Shown here: positions 53,504 through 61,843 of the stretch, piece by piece | Layout: the number at the start of each line of letters is the position of its first letter | How positions within the stretch are numbered: the first letter of the stretch is position 1 | Origin: Hellea sp. | GTDB taxonomy: Bacteria > Pseudomonadota > Alphaproteobacteria > Caulobacterales > Maricaulaceae | Assembly: GCA_020628425.1 (NCBI GenBank) | Contig: JAHDEZ010000009.1 | Span: 1 to 64,000 of the forward strand | Direction: 5' to 3' | Length of the DNA: 64,000 nt | Program-made: the position numbers and the translations under genes | The notes under the pieces: generated by a model | What the model saw: the letters and a program-made list of their open reading frames with translations, nothing else | The model's database searches: none | What the model was told of the DNA's origin: nothing

Positions 53504-53534
53504 TGGAATTTCCAGAAATTAAATGGAATTTCCA
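53504..53534. promoter_or_regulatory. Tandem operator TGGAATTTCCA before alpA
   Basis: The perfect palindrome TGGAATTTCCA occurs at 53504-53514 and 53524-53534, centre to centre exactly 20 bases (two helical turns), about 60-90 bases upstream of the alpA start. Two helical turns on one face of the DNA suggest cooperative binding by a dimeric regulator of the module. Confidence 0.6.
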
Positions 53535-53552
53535 TTTCAGACATTGTTTTTC

Positions 53553-54440
53553 TTAGTTCTTTTTGTCCTTGAGACGTTCCGCTTCTTCTGCCGCCTCTTT
53601 CATGTATTTTTTTATTGTTTTGTCGGACATGTTTAGACCAGCGTCTGCAATTGCATTTCCTATGCGTACTACAGCGCCATTTCGACTATCTTGGGGATCA
53701 TATCTGAACTGGCGGGCATTACCCATAGAATGAATTAACGTGAGGTAGCTACTTCTTTCTTTTGGATTGATTTCAATTTCAGGTTCGTCAGAATATGGCG
53801 AATCCAGTGATTCATCACCCTGTATTCTTGAAACCATTTCAAAGAGTCCATCGGGCAGCGAAAATTCCATTTTCTGCGCCCAAAGCAGAAAGGACAAAGG
53901 ATAGACGTCGTAAAATGGTGGAAAATCATTTTTATAAATATCGTCGTCCAACTCGACATTACCGACCATAACCGCGTCATTAAATAAATCATGGCGCTCG
54001 AAATATTCTGCAATCGGCGGGACAGCCGAAGAGTCAAACTTATAGATATTGTCAAAATCAATAGGCGCAGGGTTTGCAGGTTTTAGACCTATAGACAAGA
54101 GATTGCATTCCGCGCGGGACCATCTCGGCTTTCGAGCCCAATAAATCATATCGTCTTGATCTAAATTTGCCGGGAACTTTACTTTCGCGCCATAGGATAT
54201 ATCTTTGATCGCATTAAATTTGAGTTTTAATGATTTTTCGTCCAGAAGACTCAGTGCCTCGAAAAACACTTGAACCCCGAGTAGCTCTTTCTGATTCCAA
54301 TCGTCATGTTCCTGGTGATGAAAATCAAATGTCGGAAATTCAGGTTGAGGATTTGGCTCTTCATCCCAGCCTGTAGCAAAACAAACCAAGTTTAAATCGA
54401 AACATTTAAGAAGAATTTCCCGTATATAATACTGTCGCAT
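53553..54440 (-). CDS. Hypothetical island protein, acidic
   Basis: 295 residues, rich in Asp and aromatic residues, no signal peptide. The C-terminal 60 residues (SSYLTLIHSMGNARQFRYDPQDSR...LNMSDKTIKKYMKEAAE) look like a helical domain of a kind often seen at the end of island-encoded hypothetical proteins. AT-rich. Function unknown. It lies between the alpA operator and the P4-type integrase, all on the minus strand. Confidence 0.6.
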   Translation of the reverse strand: MRQYYIREILLKCFDLNLVCFATGWDEEPNPQPEFPTFDFHHQEHDDWNQKELLGVQVFFEALSLLDEKSLKLKFNAIKDISYGAKVKFPANLDQDDMIYWARKPRWSRAECNLLSIGLKPANPAPIDFDNIYKFDSSAVPPIAEYFERHDLFNDAVMVGNVELDDDIYKNDFPPFYDVYPLSFLLWAQKMEFSLPDGLFEMVSRIQGDESLDSPYSDEPEIEINPKERSSYLTLIHSMGNARQFRYDPQDSRNGAVVRIGNAIADAGLNMSDKTIKKYMKEAAEEAERLKDKKN

Positions 54441-54479
54441 TCATTGCTGATAACTCAATCAACTCAGAAAAACAAAAAA

Positions 54480-55664
54480 TCAGTTTCTAAATTCAGTCAA
54501 ATTTTCCGCCCACCAATCTGCCATTTTTACCCGCTCTTCCCAATGTTGACCACGGTCATAGGCGCGCCTTATGGCGTTGGGCTCGGCGTGAGCCAGCGCA
54601 CGTTCTATGGCGTCAGGATTCCATTTTCCGCTTTCATTAGCGATGGTGGAAAATGTGGCCCGAAAGCCGTGAGAGGTCACTTTGTCGGGGCCGTAACCCA
54701 TCCGGCGCAAGGCCTGATTAAACGTGTTTTCGCTGATGGGCTTTCTGGATGACATATTAGACGGGAATAATAGCTCGCCCCATCCAGTCAGCCCTTTTAA
54801 CTCGTTTAACAGGTCAATAGCTGCTGACGATAAGGGCACATAATGCGGTCGTCGCCCCTTCATCCGTTTTGCAGGGATATGCCAGACTGCCTTCTCAAAA
54901 TCGAACTCTTCCCACCGCGCCTTTCTCAATTCACCTGGTCTTACGGCTAACAAGACCAATAATGTCAGCCCCAGACGTGTCTCCGGTTGGCCCTGATATT
55001 GATCCAGGACCCGCAGAAACGCCCCAAGCTCCTCTTTATCCGTAATCGCCGCCATTTGCTTATGGGTTGGCTTTATCAAGGCCCCTTTGAGCGCATAGGT
55101 CGGGTCTGTATCAATAAGCCCAGACGCGATGGCGAAGCGAAAAACCGCCCCTATGGTCGAGCGCATTCGACTGGCGGTTTCATAATGGCCCAGCTTTTCC
55201 CGCTTTTTCAAACATTGAAGAATGATTGGGGTAGTCACTTCAGTAATGGGCATTTGACCAAAATCATCAAACGCCATCCCTAAAACCCAGTCTATTTTCT
55301 TGAGTGTTGTCTCTGCCCGCCCTTCTTTAGTGATCTTTTCAACATACAGCCCAGCCACATTTTTGAAGCTATTGGCCTGCTCCATCCGTTTCGTAGCTTT
55401 CTCCGTCTTCTTCTTAATAGACGGGTCAATGCCTGCCGCCACTTGCTGACGGGCCTCATCGCGCAGAAAGCGGGCTCTTTTAAGGGGAACATCTGGATAT
55501 TTGCCAAATGACAGCTTCCGCTCTTTCCCGTTTAGTCTGTATTTAAACTTCCAATGCTTCGACCCGGTCGGGCTGATTTGCAAATAAAGGCTATCATAAT
55601 CGGAAACCTTAAAGGCCTTTGCCCGAGGCTTGAGGGCCTTGATTTTAGCATCCGTCAGGGGCAT
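54480..55664 (-). CDS. P4-type tyrosine integrase
   Basis: 394 residues from the ATG at 55664; an upstream start would translate the repeat sites. N-terminal DUF4102 arm-binding domain (LTDAKIKALKPRAKAFKVSDYDSLYLQI, GKYPDVPLKRAR), then the catalytic core: RPGELRKARW, KRMKGRRPHYVPLS, SHGFRATFSTIA and LAHAEPNAIRRAYDR. All catalytic residues R-K-H-R-H-Y are present. It should have inserted the island at tRNA-Leu. A repeat site lies 3-23 bases upstream of the ATG and may regulate it. Confidence 0.92.
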   Translation of the reverse strand: MPLTDAKIKALKPRAKAFKVSDYDSLYLQISPTGSKHWKFKYRLNGKERKLSFGKYPDVPLKRARFLRDEARQQVAAGIDPSIKKKTEKATKRMEQANSFKNVAGLYVEKITKEGRAETTLKKIDWVLGMAFDDFGQMPITEVTTPIILQCLKKREKLGHYETASRMRSTIGAVFRFAIASGLIDTDPTYALKGALIKPTHKQMAAITDKEELGAFLRVLDQYQGQPETRLGLTLLVLLAVRPGELRKARWEEFDFEKAVWHIPAKRMKGRRPHYVPLSSAAIDLLNELKGLTGWGELLFPSNMSSRKPISENTFNQALRRMGYGPDKVTSHGFRATFSTIANESGKWNPDAIERALAHAEPNAIRRAYDRGQHWEERVKMADWWAENLTEFRN

Positions 55665-55666
55665 GA

Positions 55667-55729
55667 GGCCCCCAATTTGGCCCCCAACGCTGGGGACCAA
55701 TTACGATCAGCCCCCAAATCGGCCCCCAA
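55667..55729. promoter_or_regulatory. Two putative integrase arm sites, right end
   Basis: Two double-unit sites, 55667-55687 and 55709-55729, each made of two GGCCCCCAA-type units 3 bases apart. They match the site at the left end. The proximal one sits between the integrase ATG and its promoter region. Confidence 0.6.
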
Positions 55730-55839
55730 TGATTTCGGGCTGTAAAATTCAATAATGGAACACATAAGCCTAAATATAGGCTCAAACTACTAATTTACAA
55801 AGCCTTTTCGGACTTTATTGGAATTTGCGGATTTATTGA

Positions 55840-55925
55840 TGGTGCCGATGGAGAGACTCGAACTCTCACTCCCAATGGGAACTGGATTTTGAATCCAGCG
55901 CGTCTACCGGTTCCGCCACATCGGC
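55840..55925 (-). tRNA. tRNA-Leu (anticodon CAA)
   Basis: 86 bases including an encoded CCA. Acceptor stem GCCGATG/CATCGGC, anticodon stem CTGGA/TCCAG with loop TTCAAAA (anticodon CAA, reads UUG), long variable arm TCCC/GGGA, T arm GAGAG-TTCGAGT-CTCTC. Its 3' end faces the island and is repeated at the island's far end. Confidence 0.95.
55846..55869. mobile_element. Right attachment site inside tRNA-Leu
   Basis: The 24-bp stretch of the tRNA 3' half (T arm and acceptor) that is repeated at 41716-41739 with one mismatch. It keeps the tRNA complete. Confidence 0.75.
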
Positions 55926-56021
55926 TTATAAAAGTGGGCAGGTACAAGACCTTCCGGACGGCGCGCAACATAGCGAGCTAAAGTCTCAGGTCAACTGATT
56001 TAAATAAAGGATTTAGAGAGA

Positions 56022-56123
56022 TTACATCCAGCCCATTGCCATGGCATAGGCTCTAACGGTCAGCGAGGTCATGACGAGAATACCGCCCGCCAAAAAGTAC
56101 TTTTGCAGTCTTACTGATTTCAT
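56022..56123 (-). CDS. 33-residue single-helix membrane protein
   Basis: A small ORF of 33 residues from ATG 56123 to TAA 56022. A short basic head (KSVRLQK) leads to one hydrophobic helix (YFLAGGILVMTSLTVRAYAMAMG). GGAGAGAGAAAAG lies upstream of the ATG. It has the look of a small membrane protein, but length alone does not prove it. No family recognised. Confidence 0.4.
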   Translation of the reverse strand: MKSVRLQKYFLAGGILVMTSLTVRAYAMAMGWM

Positions 56124-56178
56124 TGTCTTTTCTCTCTCCGTCCCCCAAACTTCATTATACTGAAGAATGAGGCAGAAT

Positions 56179-56194
56179 CGTGACTTAGGTCACG
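56179..56194. promoter_or_regulatory. CRP-like palindrome between divergent genes
   Basis: CGTGAC-N4-GTCACG is a perfect 6+6 palindrome, of the same GTGA-N6-TCAC form as the sites at 22043-22079. It lies between the 33-residue ORF and the exported protein gene. The rest of the gap shows nothing clear. Confidence 0.4.
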
Positions 56195-56368
56195 TGTTTA
56201 GAATACGATACCTAATTGATGCAGACTTCAGCAGCTTTGAGGCTGTTTTCACTTTTTTTGTACGCTTTCTTTTTGCTTAATCTGTAACGGGACAGCCAAA
56301 ACGCCTTGTATTCAGGGCTGCGCTTGGATTATTGTGCTGCAAATTCAATTCCAATTGTGGGTCTAACT

Positions 56369-57856
56369 ATGTCCAGAAAATCAATTCAAAAATCAGTTCT
56401 GAGCTTTGCCGCCGCGCTTCTTCTATCCGCGGGCTTGCCGACTCTTGTTTCGGCGCAGGATGTTTCCCCGGTTGAGAGCTTTAAAAACACGTTGTCGCAG
56501 CCAGTGGCGCCGTCAGCGCCGGGGACCCTTAGCGGCCTTCAGGCACAAATCGAAGCCGCCAAAGGGGATATGAAATGGAAATCATTGGACGTCACGAATG
56601 AAGGTCTGGTTTTCTCGCGTCTGGAGCTAAAATCATCATCCTCAGATAGACTCAAAGCTCAACGGGCTGTGTTGAGTGGTGTCAGTGAGACCGGTGGTGT
56701 TTACACGATTCAATCCGTTGAAATGACTGATTTCGTCATCAAAGGCGACGATAAATCCGTTATTGATGGGGGTTACGCCAGCTATGGTCCGTTTACATTA
56801 AATGATATGTCGTCATCGGCGATTGCTGACGTGTTATATGGTTTGGAGATTCCCGAGAAAATTTCCGCCAAAAATTTGTCTTTTAAAGATAAAACCAATG
56901 AGTTTGAAATCGATTTCATAGCCTGGGGCCCAAGTCCCTCCGGCGCGGGTTCGCTGGTTGCTATTGAAAATATGCGCGGCACAGCCGAGGACAAGGAATT
57001 TAAAGATCCTATGGAGGTTTCTCTGGGGCAAGCCTATGTGGACGGTTTAAGCATTGATGGTGGCAGTATATCTGACTTCTCCGAATTGGGTCGCAGTTTC
57101 ACGTCTATGGACGCCGACAATCTGGATTTCCGCACGGCCAGTGTTACCAGCCTGCGTTATAATGTGGATGGCCTTGTTATGGACATGGCCGGCGCTGACA
57201 TGAGTATTGAAAAAGTTGGCTCCAGCGAAACAACGCGGGTGAACCTGCGGCCAGCCCGCTTGAATGGTCGACGTGTCAAAGACAAAGACATCAAGAATAT
57301 GTTTGATATGCTGGGGGAGGATGAGATTGCGTTTCAGGGAAATTTGGAGACCGTTTACAATCAAGCAACCAGAACTGTGCGCTTGCAAAACTCCAATCTT
57401 GAAATGATCGATTGGTTCAATTTTGATCTGGAATACCACATGTCAAATGTTGACGAGGCCATGATGATGGCCGGTTTTGGCGATGACACTTCGGAGCATG
57501 ATTTTACGTTCGATAAAGCTAAGATCACCATGATGGATAATTCCGGCGTCGATCGGGTGATCGGTATTTACGCTGCGCAGCAAGGCATCAGCCAATCCGC
57601 AGCCCGTGGTCAAGCGACTTTACTTTTGGGGATGATGTCTCAGATGACGGATTCGTCTGATCCGGTTACGAGTCAGCTTATCACGGATTTTTCTTCTGCA
57701 GCGACGAAAGTTTTAAAGCAGGGCGGCGGCATAACCATGTCCATGGATCCAGAGCCGGGTCTGACGTCCAAGCAATTGGATGCCTTGTCAGAAGGTAATG
57801 ATGATATAGAAATATTGAGCCGTATGAATATGCGTTTCAGCTACGCGCCCAATTAA
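56369..57856 (+). CDS. Exported hypothetical protein
   Basis: 495 residues from the ATG at 56369, chosen because a signal peptide follows (SVLSFAAALLLSAGLPTLVSAQ). The mature part has many beta-strand-like stretches and is acidic. No catalytic motif or domain is recognised. It is not part of the B12 operon that follows, since the riboswitch lies between them. Confidence 0.65.
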   Translation: MSRKSIQKSVLSFAAALLLSAGLPTLVSAQDVSPVESFKNTLSQPVAPSAPGTLSGLQAQIEAAKGDMKWKSLDVTNEGLVFSRLELKSSSSDRLKAQRAVLSGVSETGGVYTIQSVEMTDFVIKGDDKSVIDGGYASYGPFTLNDMSSSAIADVLYGLEIPEKISAKNLSFKDKTNEFEIDFIAWGPSPSGAGSLVAIENMRGTAEDKEFKDPMEVSLGQAYVDGLSIDGGSISDFSELGRSFTSMDADNLDFRTASVTSLRYNVDGLVMDMAGADMSIEKVGSSETTRVNLRPARLNGRRVKDKDIKNMFDMLGEDEIAFQGNLETVYNQATRTVRLQNSNLEMIDWFNFDLEYHMSNVDEAMMMAGFGDDTSEHDFTFDKAKITMMDNSGVDRVIGIYAAQQGISQSAARGQATLLLGMMSQMTDSSDPVTSQLITDFSSAATKVLKQGGGITMSMDPEPGLTSKQLDALSEGNDDIEILSRMNMRFSYAPN

Positions 57857-57934
57857 AGCCACACATCCAATTAAATCTGAGTCATAGATTTACCTGCAAT
57901 AATGATTGCCATCGCCTTTGTGAGGCGCTAGAGG

Positions 57935-58110
57935 CTTGCCCGTTGGTGCTCCGGCCTTGGTCGGGGTGAAAAGGGAATGGAGTGAAAATCTCCGACTGTC
58001 CCCGCAGCTGTAACCGGATAGCGGTTCGACTATCGCCACTGAGACAATCGGGAAGGCGTCGAACAGCGTAAAGCCGGAAGTCAGAAGACCTGCCAACGCC
58101 GTCGCCAGCG
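57935..58110 (+). promoter_or_regulatory. Cobalamin (AdoCbl) riboswitch
   Basis: Conserved core elements appear in order: GTGAAAAGGGAA, then GACTGTCCCCGCAGCTGTAA (B12 core, 57995-58014 region), CCACTGAGA, GGGAAGG, and AAGCCGGAAGTCAGAAGACCTGCC near the end (about 58072-58094; the last 24 bases named here are split by the family as AGCC and AGAAGACCTGCC). It lies upstream of the BtuB-like gene and should shut the operon off when cobalamin is plentiful. Confidence 0.93.
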
Positions 58111-58207
58111 CATAGGGCGGGAGTTCCCATATGCATGGATAGCCGATTGGCCATTTCCAATGACGACGATTGATTTTGCGGGTGCGTCCCGCTGTTTTGG
58201 AGTCGTT

Positions 58208-60133
58208 ATGAAACGCTTATTATTATTGGGCTGTGTTGCCTTTTTTCCGGTGACAGCCTTCGCGCAAAGCCATGAAATTGTTCAGGACTGCTCGGTCGCT
58301 GGTCTAGCCCCTGAGGATGATCCGGATGGTATTTGGAATGAACCTCAATGCGGACAACAGGACGAGCTGGTTGCTGTGGGCACGCATATCCGACATGTGG
58401 ACCGTGACAAACTCGCAAGCCCTGTCAGTCTCTTGACCGCCGCGGATATCGATAACCGTAATCAGAACTATATTGGTGAACTATTACGGTCCCAACCGGG
58501 CGTATCCGTCAACCGATCGGGGCCGGGTGGGGCGCTCACGCAAATCAGACTTCGCGGAACCGAAGCCAGTCACGTCCTCGTATTGGTAGACGGCATTGAA
58601 GTTGCCAACCCGACGGCCGGTGAATTTGACCTGTCCGGAATTCGCGCGGGCGACGTTGAAAGAATAGAGGTTCTACGCGGAGAGCAATCCGCGCTTTACG
58701 GATCCGATGCGATTGGCGGCGTGATCAACATTATTACCCGGGCCGGTGCGACACAGAAATACTGGCGGGCGTCTGTGGAGGCCGGAAGTTTCGGTACAGT
58801 GGATGGACAATTTAACGGGGCAATTCCTATCGGACGCGCAACACTCACAGTCGGCGTGGGCGCCCTACATACGGATGGTTATGACGTGTCCGGCACCACG
58901 GGTGAGGAGGACGGGAGTGAAAGCCTGTCGTTCAGTCTTGGTCTTAACAGGCTGAATGTAGGCGGCGTCCAGTTGTCAGGGAAATATACGGATAGTCGTT
59001 TGGAAGCGGAATTTGACGAAGACACGCCCTTTAATGGTCGATTGGATGACACACAAAGTCTTTCGATTATTGATACCAAGTCCGCTCGTGTGGACGCAAA
59101 GTTTGAACTGGCGGGTTTTAAAAACCTGATTACCCTATCCGGTCATGACATCACCACGGATTCCCGGGCTGGCTTTGCCTCGATTTCCGAGGGGACACGG
59201 CGCAAAGCGAGCTGGGTCGTTTCACATGCTATTGACCGCAATCACGCCATTACGGTTTTAGGCGAAGCCGAAAAAGAGACCTATGATATCTCTCCGAGTT
59301 TCGCCTTTCAGCCCACAAGCCCTCAAAATACAAATTATGCCTTGGCCGGGGACTATAAAGGCGTCTTTGGGAACATCTTTGTGACCGGCTCTGTGCGTCA
59401 GGATTTTAACGACCGATTCAAAGATGCCTTTACCTGGAAAATCGGTGGGAATTATGAATTTGATTTCGGCGGGCATTTGCGGGCCAATCTGGGCACCGGG
59501 GTCAAAAACCCGTCACTGATAGAACTCTTCGGTTTCTTCCCGGAAAGTAATTTTGTCGGCAATCCGGATCTGCGTCCCGAGGAAAGCTTTGGTTATGGTG
59601 TAGGTTACAGCCACGATTTTGGCGATCTGGATATCTCGGTTGATTATTTCAAATCCGAGCTGACCGATGAGATCTTTACAGACTTCAGTTCTTTCCCGTT
59701 TCTGGCCCGCAACCGCACCACAGATAGTGAGCGCGAAGGTGTCGAGTTGTCAGCGGATTGGAAAATGTCAGAAAAACTGTCAGCCTATGCCTCGGCCACC
59801 TTTTTGGATACGACGGAAAACGGCGTGGAAGAAATTCGACGCCCTGATTTTCAGGCCAGCGCAACGGTAACCGTCAAACCTCTGGAGGCTCTAAGTCTGA
59901 CGGCGAGTGTGGATCATACCGGCAGTCAACTGGATACGGATTTCTCCACATTTTTGCCGGTAGAGCTGGATGCATTTACTTTGGTTGGGCTGAATGCAGC
60001 CTTTGATGTGACTGATAATGTGACCTTGACTTTGCGCGGGGATAACCTTCTGGATGAGGATTATGAAGAAGTGGTTGGATATCGCTCGCAGGGCCGCGGC
60101 GTTTATGGCGGTTTGCGCCTGCGCTTCGACTAG
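58208..60133 (+). CDS. btuB: TonB-dependent vitamin B12 receptor, BtuB-like
   Basis: 641 residues from the ATG at 58208, preceded by GGAG. Signal peptide (KRLLLLGCVAFFPVTAFAQ), TonB box region near DELVAVGTHI, plug domain (LVDGIEVANPTAGEFDLSG, IERIEVLRGEQSALYGSDAIGGVINIIT near residue 150-165) and a 22-strand barrel ending in GGLRLRF, with the C-terminal Phe-Asp. The riboswitch upstream and the ABC transporter downstream indicate cobalamin as substrate. Confidence 0.9.
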   Translation: MKRLLLLGCVAFFPVTAFAQSHEIVQDCSVAGLAPEDDPDGIWNEPQCGQQDELVAVGTHIRHVDRDKLASPVSLLTAADIDNRNQNYIGELLRSQPGVSVNRSGPGGALTQIRLRGTEASHVLVLVDGIEVANPTAGEFDLSGIRAGDVERIEVLRGEQSALYGSDAIGGVINIITRAGATQKYWRASVEAGSFGTVDGQFNGAIPIGRATLTVGVGALHTDGYDVSGTTGEEDGSESLSFSLGLNRLNVGGVQLSGKYTDSRLEAEFDEDTPFNGRLDDTQSLSIIDTKSARVDAKFELAGFKNLITLSGHDITTDSRAGFASISEGTRRKASWVVSHAIDRNHAITVLGEAEKETYDISPSFAFQPTSPQNTNYALAGDYKGVFGNIFVTGSVRQDFNDRFKDAFTWKIGGNYEFDFGGHLRANLGTGVKNPSLIELFGFFPESNFVGNPDLRPEESFGYGVGYSHDFGDLDISVDYFKSELTDEIFTDFSSFPFLARNRTTDSEREGVELSADWKMSEKLSAYASATFLDTTENGVEEIRRPDFQASATVTVKPLEALSLTASVDHTGSQLDTDFSTFLPVELDAFTLVGLNAAFDVTDNVTLTLRGDNLLDEDYEEVVGYRSQGRGVYGGLRLRFD

Positions 60134-60881
60134 CGCCCACGCGGACAGTCCCAAACGTATCGGTTCCACCTCGCTCTGCGGGGATGCCTATCTGTTGGAG
60201 TTAAAGCCGGATGGGTTGGCGGCCTTGTCCTGGCAAAGCCGGGATAAAGTTTCCCGGGCGTCTATTGGGCAGAGAACTTTGCCGCAAATCTGGGACGATC
60301 CGGAGGTCCTGCTGAGTTCCGGATTGACCCATATTGTTTTCGGACCGGGTGAGGGGGCGCGCAGCCGCGCTTTCCTGCCGGAGAACATTCAGACATCTCA
60401 ACTGGTCTGGGGTCACGACTTCGAAACCGTAAAGAATAACTTCAAGACTTTGGGTGCGAGGCTGGGCAAGAGTGCCGATGATAACATTTATGCGTTGACC
60501 GATCGCTTGGCGGCATTGCAGCCCCCAAACACTCGACCCAAAGTCCTTTACCTGGCTCGTGACGGCAGTAGTTCTGGCCCGGGAACATTTGTGGATGCGG
60601 TCATAGAGGCCGCCGGTGGCGTTAATATTATAGGTGAGGCGGGTTGGCAGAAACCGGATTTGGAATATCTTTTAGGGCTCAAACCGGATCTTATCGTGAC
60701 CTCATATTTTGATGATGGTTATGAGAGCGCCAACGCCGCGCCTGTCCGTCATCAGGCTATGCGGGATTATATAAACGCCCATGCGCGTGTTGAAATTCCG
60801 GGGGCGCTTTGGCCTTGCGCTGGGCCCGGCCTCATTGAGGCCGCTGAAATCTTACATGCGAAAATCAAGGCTTTGCCGTGA
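60063..60881 (+). CDS. btuF: Cobalamin ABC transporter substrate-binding protein, BtuF-like
   Basis: 272 residues from the ATG at 60063 (an in-frame ATG at 60054 is also possible). Signal peptide (AAAFMAVCACASTSAHA), then a class III binding-protein fold: IGSTSLCGDAYLLEL, TLPQIWDDPEVLLSSGLTHIV, LVWGHDFETVKNN, KPDLIVTSYF. The gene begins inside the last 71 bases of btuB in another frame. It delivers B12 in the periplasm to the BtuCD transporter. Confidence 0.83.
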   Translation: MKKWLDIARRAAAFMAVCACASTSAHADSPKRIGSTSLCGDAYLLELKPDGLAALSWQSRDKVSRASIGQRTLPQIWDDPEVLLSSGLTHIVFGPGEGARSRAFLPENIQTSQLVWGHDFETVKNNFKTLGARLGKSADDNIYALTDRLAALQPPNTRPKVLYLARDGSSSGPGTFVDAVIEAAGGVNIIGEAGWQKPDLEYLLGLKPDLIVTSYFDDGYESANAAPVRHQAMRDYINAHARVEIPGALWPCAGPGLIEAAEILHAKIKALP

Positions 60882-61843
60882 GAGCTCTTGGACTGTTCAT
60901 ATTCTTTGTCCTGAGCATTTTTGGCTCACTGTTTCTGGGGGCGACAACTCTGAGCGTCAGCGAGATTGTCCAGGCGCTGATGGGTCAGGGGGACAGTCTT
61001 CACCGTAAAATAGTCTGGGAACTTAGACTGCCGCGCACACTCTTGGCTATTTGCATTGGCGCTGGGCTGGGGGCGTCCGGGGCGGCCTTGCAGGGATATA
61101 CACGTAATGTTTTGGCCGCGCCCGGTATATTGGGTTTTACGGCCTGCGCGGCTTTGGGGGCCGTGATTGCCCTCTATTTCAGCGCCCCTGCTATTGTGAT
61201 TACGGGTGCTGCCCTCTTGGGCACGATCTTGGGCGCAATGGCAATTCTGGCCTTGTCGGGCCTGAAGAAGGGCGCCAGTACGCTCATTCTGGCCGGTGTC
61301 GGTATCAGTGCACTGGCGACGGCGGTAACGGGCCTTATTATGAATTTAACTCCAAACCCTTGGGCCCTGTCGGAAATCGTTTATTGGATGATGGGGACGC
61401 TCCGCCATGCCAGCTTATCCAATCTGGTGCTGGTCGCGCCGATGACGGCGATGGGTATTGCCGGTTTATGGGTTATTGGCCGGGATTTGAAAACTCTGAG
61501 CCTGGGTGAAATGACGGCGCAGAGCCTGGGGGTTTCTCTGGTTCAAGTGCAATGGATTTTAGTGATTAGCGTCGCATTATGTGTCGGCAGCGGTGTAGCT
61601 GTGGCTGGTGCTATCGGTTTTGTAGGGCTATTCGTGCCCCATATGGTCCGGATGATGTTCGGCCCGGATCCGGAAAAACTCATATGGCGGTCAGCCATTC
61701 TCGGCGCTGTCTTTTTGCTTTGGGCGGATATGGCGACGCGGATTTTATCCGGTCCCGGCTCTCCGCTTTATCTGGGTATATTCACCTCATTGATTGGCGT
61801 GCCGTTCTTTCTGTACCTTGTGGTGCGTGAGGTACGGTCATGA
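60878..61843 (+). CDS. btuC: Cobalamin ABC transporter permease, BtuC-like
   Basis: 321 residues, about ten membrane helices of the FecCD/BtuC type. Family motifs RLPRTLLAICIGAGLGASGAALQGYTRNVLAAPGILG near residue 50-85 (in two parts) and GFVGLFVPHMVRMMFGP near 246. It overlaps btuF and btuD by 4 bases each, an uninterrupted operon. Confidence 0.92.
   Translation: MRALGLFIFFVLSIFGSLFLGATTLSVSEIVQALMGQGDSLHRKIVWELRLPRTLLAICIGAGLGASGAALQGYTRNVLAAPGILGFTACAALGAVIALYFSAPAIVITGAALLGTILGAMAILALSGLKKGASTLILAGVGISALATAVTGLIMNLTPNPWALSEIVYWMMGTLRHASLSNLVLVAPMTAMGIAGLWVIGRDLKTLSLGEMTAQSLGVSLVQVQWILVISVALCVGSGVAVAGAIGFVGLFVPHMVRMMFGPDPEKLIWRSAILGAVFLLWADMATRILSGPGSPLYLGIFTSLIGVPFFLYLVVREVRS

Larger units (their letters stand above)
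41716..55869. mobile_element. Genomic island inserted at tRNA-Leu(CAA)
   Basis: About 14.1 kb between two direct copies of the tRNA-Leu 3' end. A P4-type integrase lies next to the intact tRNA gene with its 3' end facing the island, the standard arrangement. Cargo, left to right: PD-(D/E)XK nuclease, membrane/coiled-coil protein, hsdR, hsdS, hsdM, hypothetical, V8-like protease, second integrase, zinc/HTH protein, AlpA and a hypothetical. GGCCCCCAA repeat sites near both ends support the boundaries. Confidence 0.85.
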
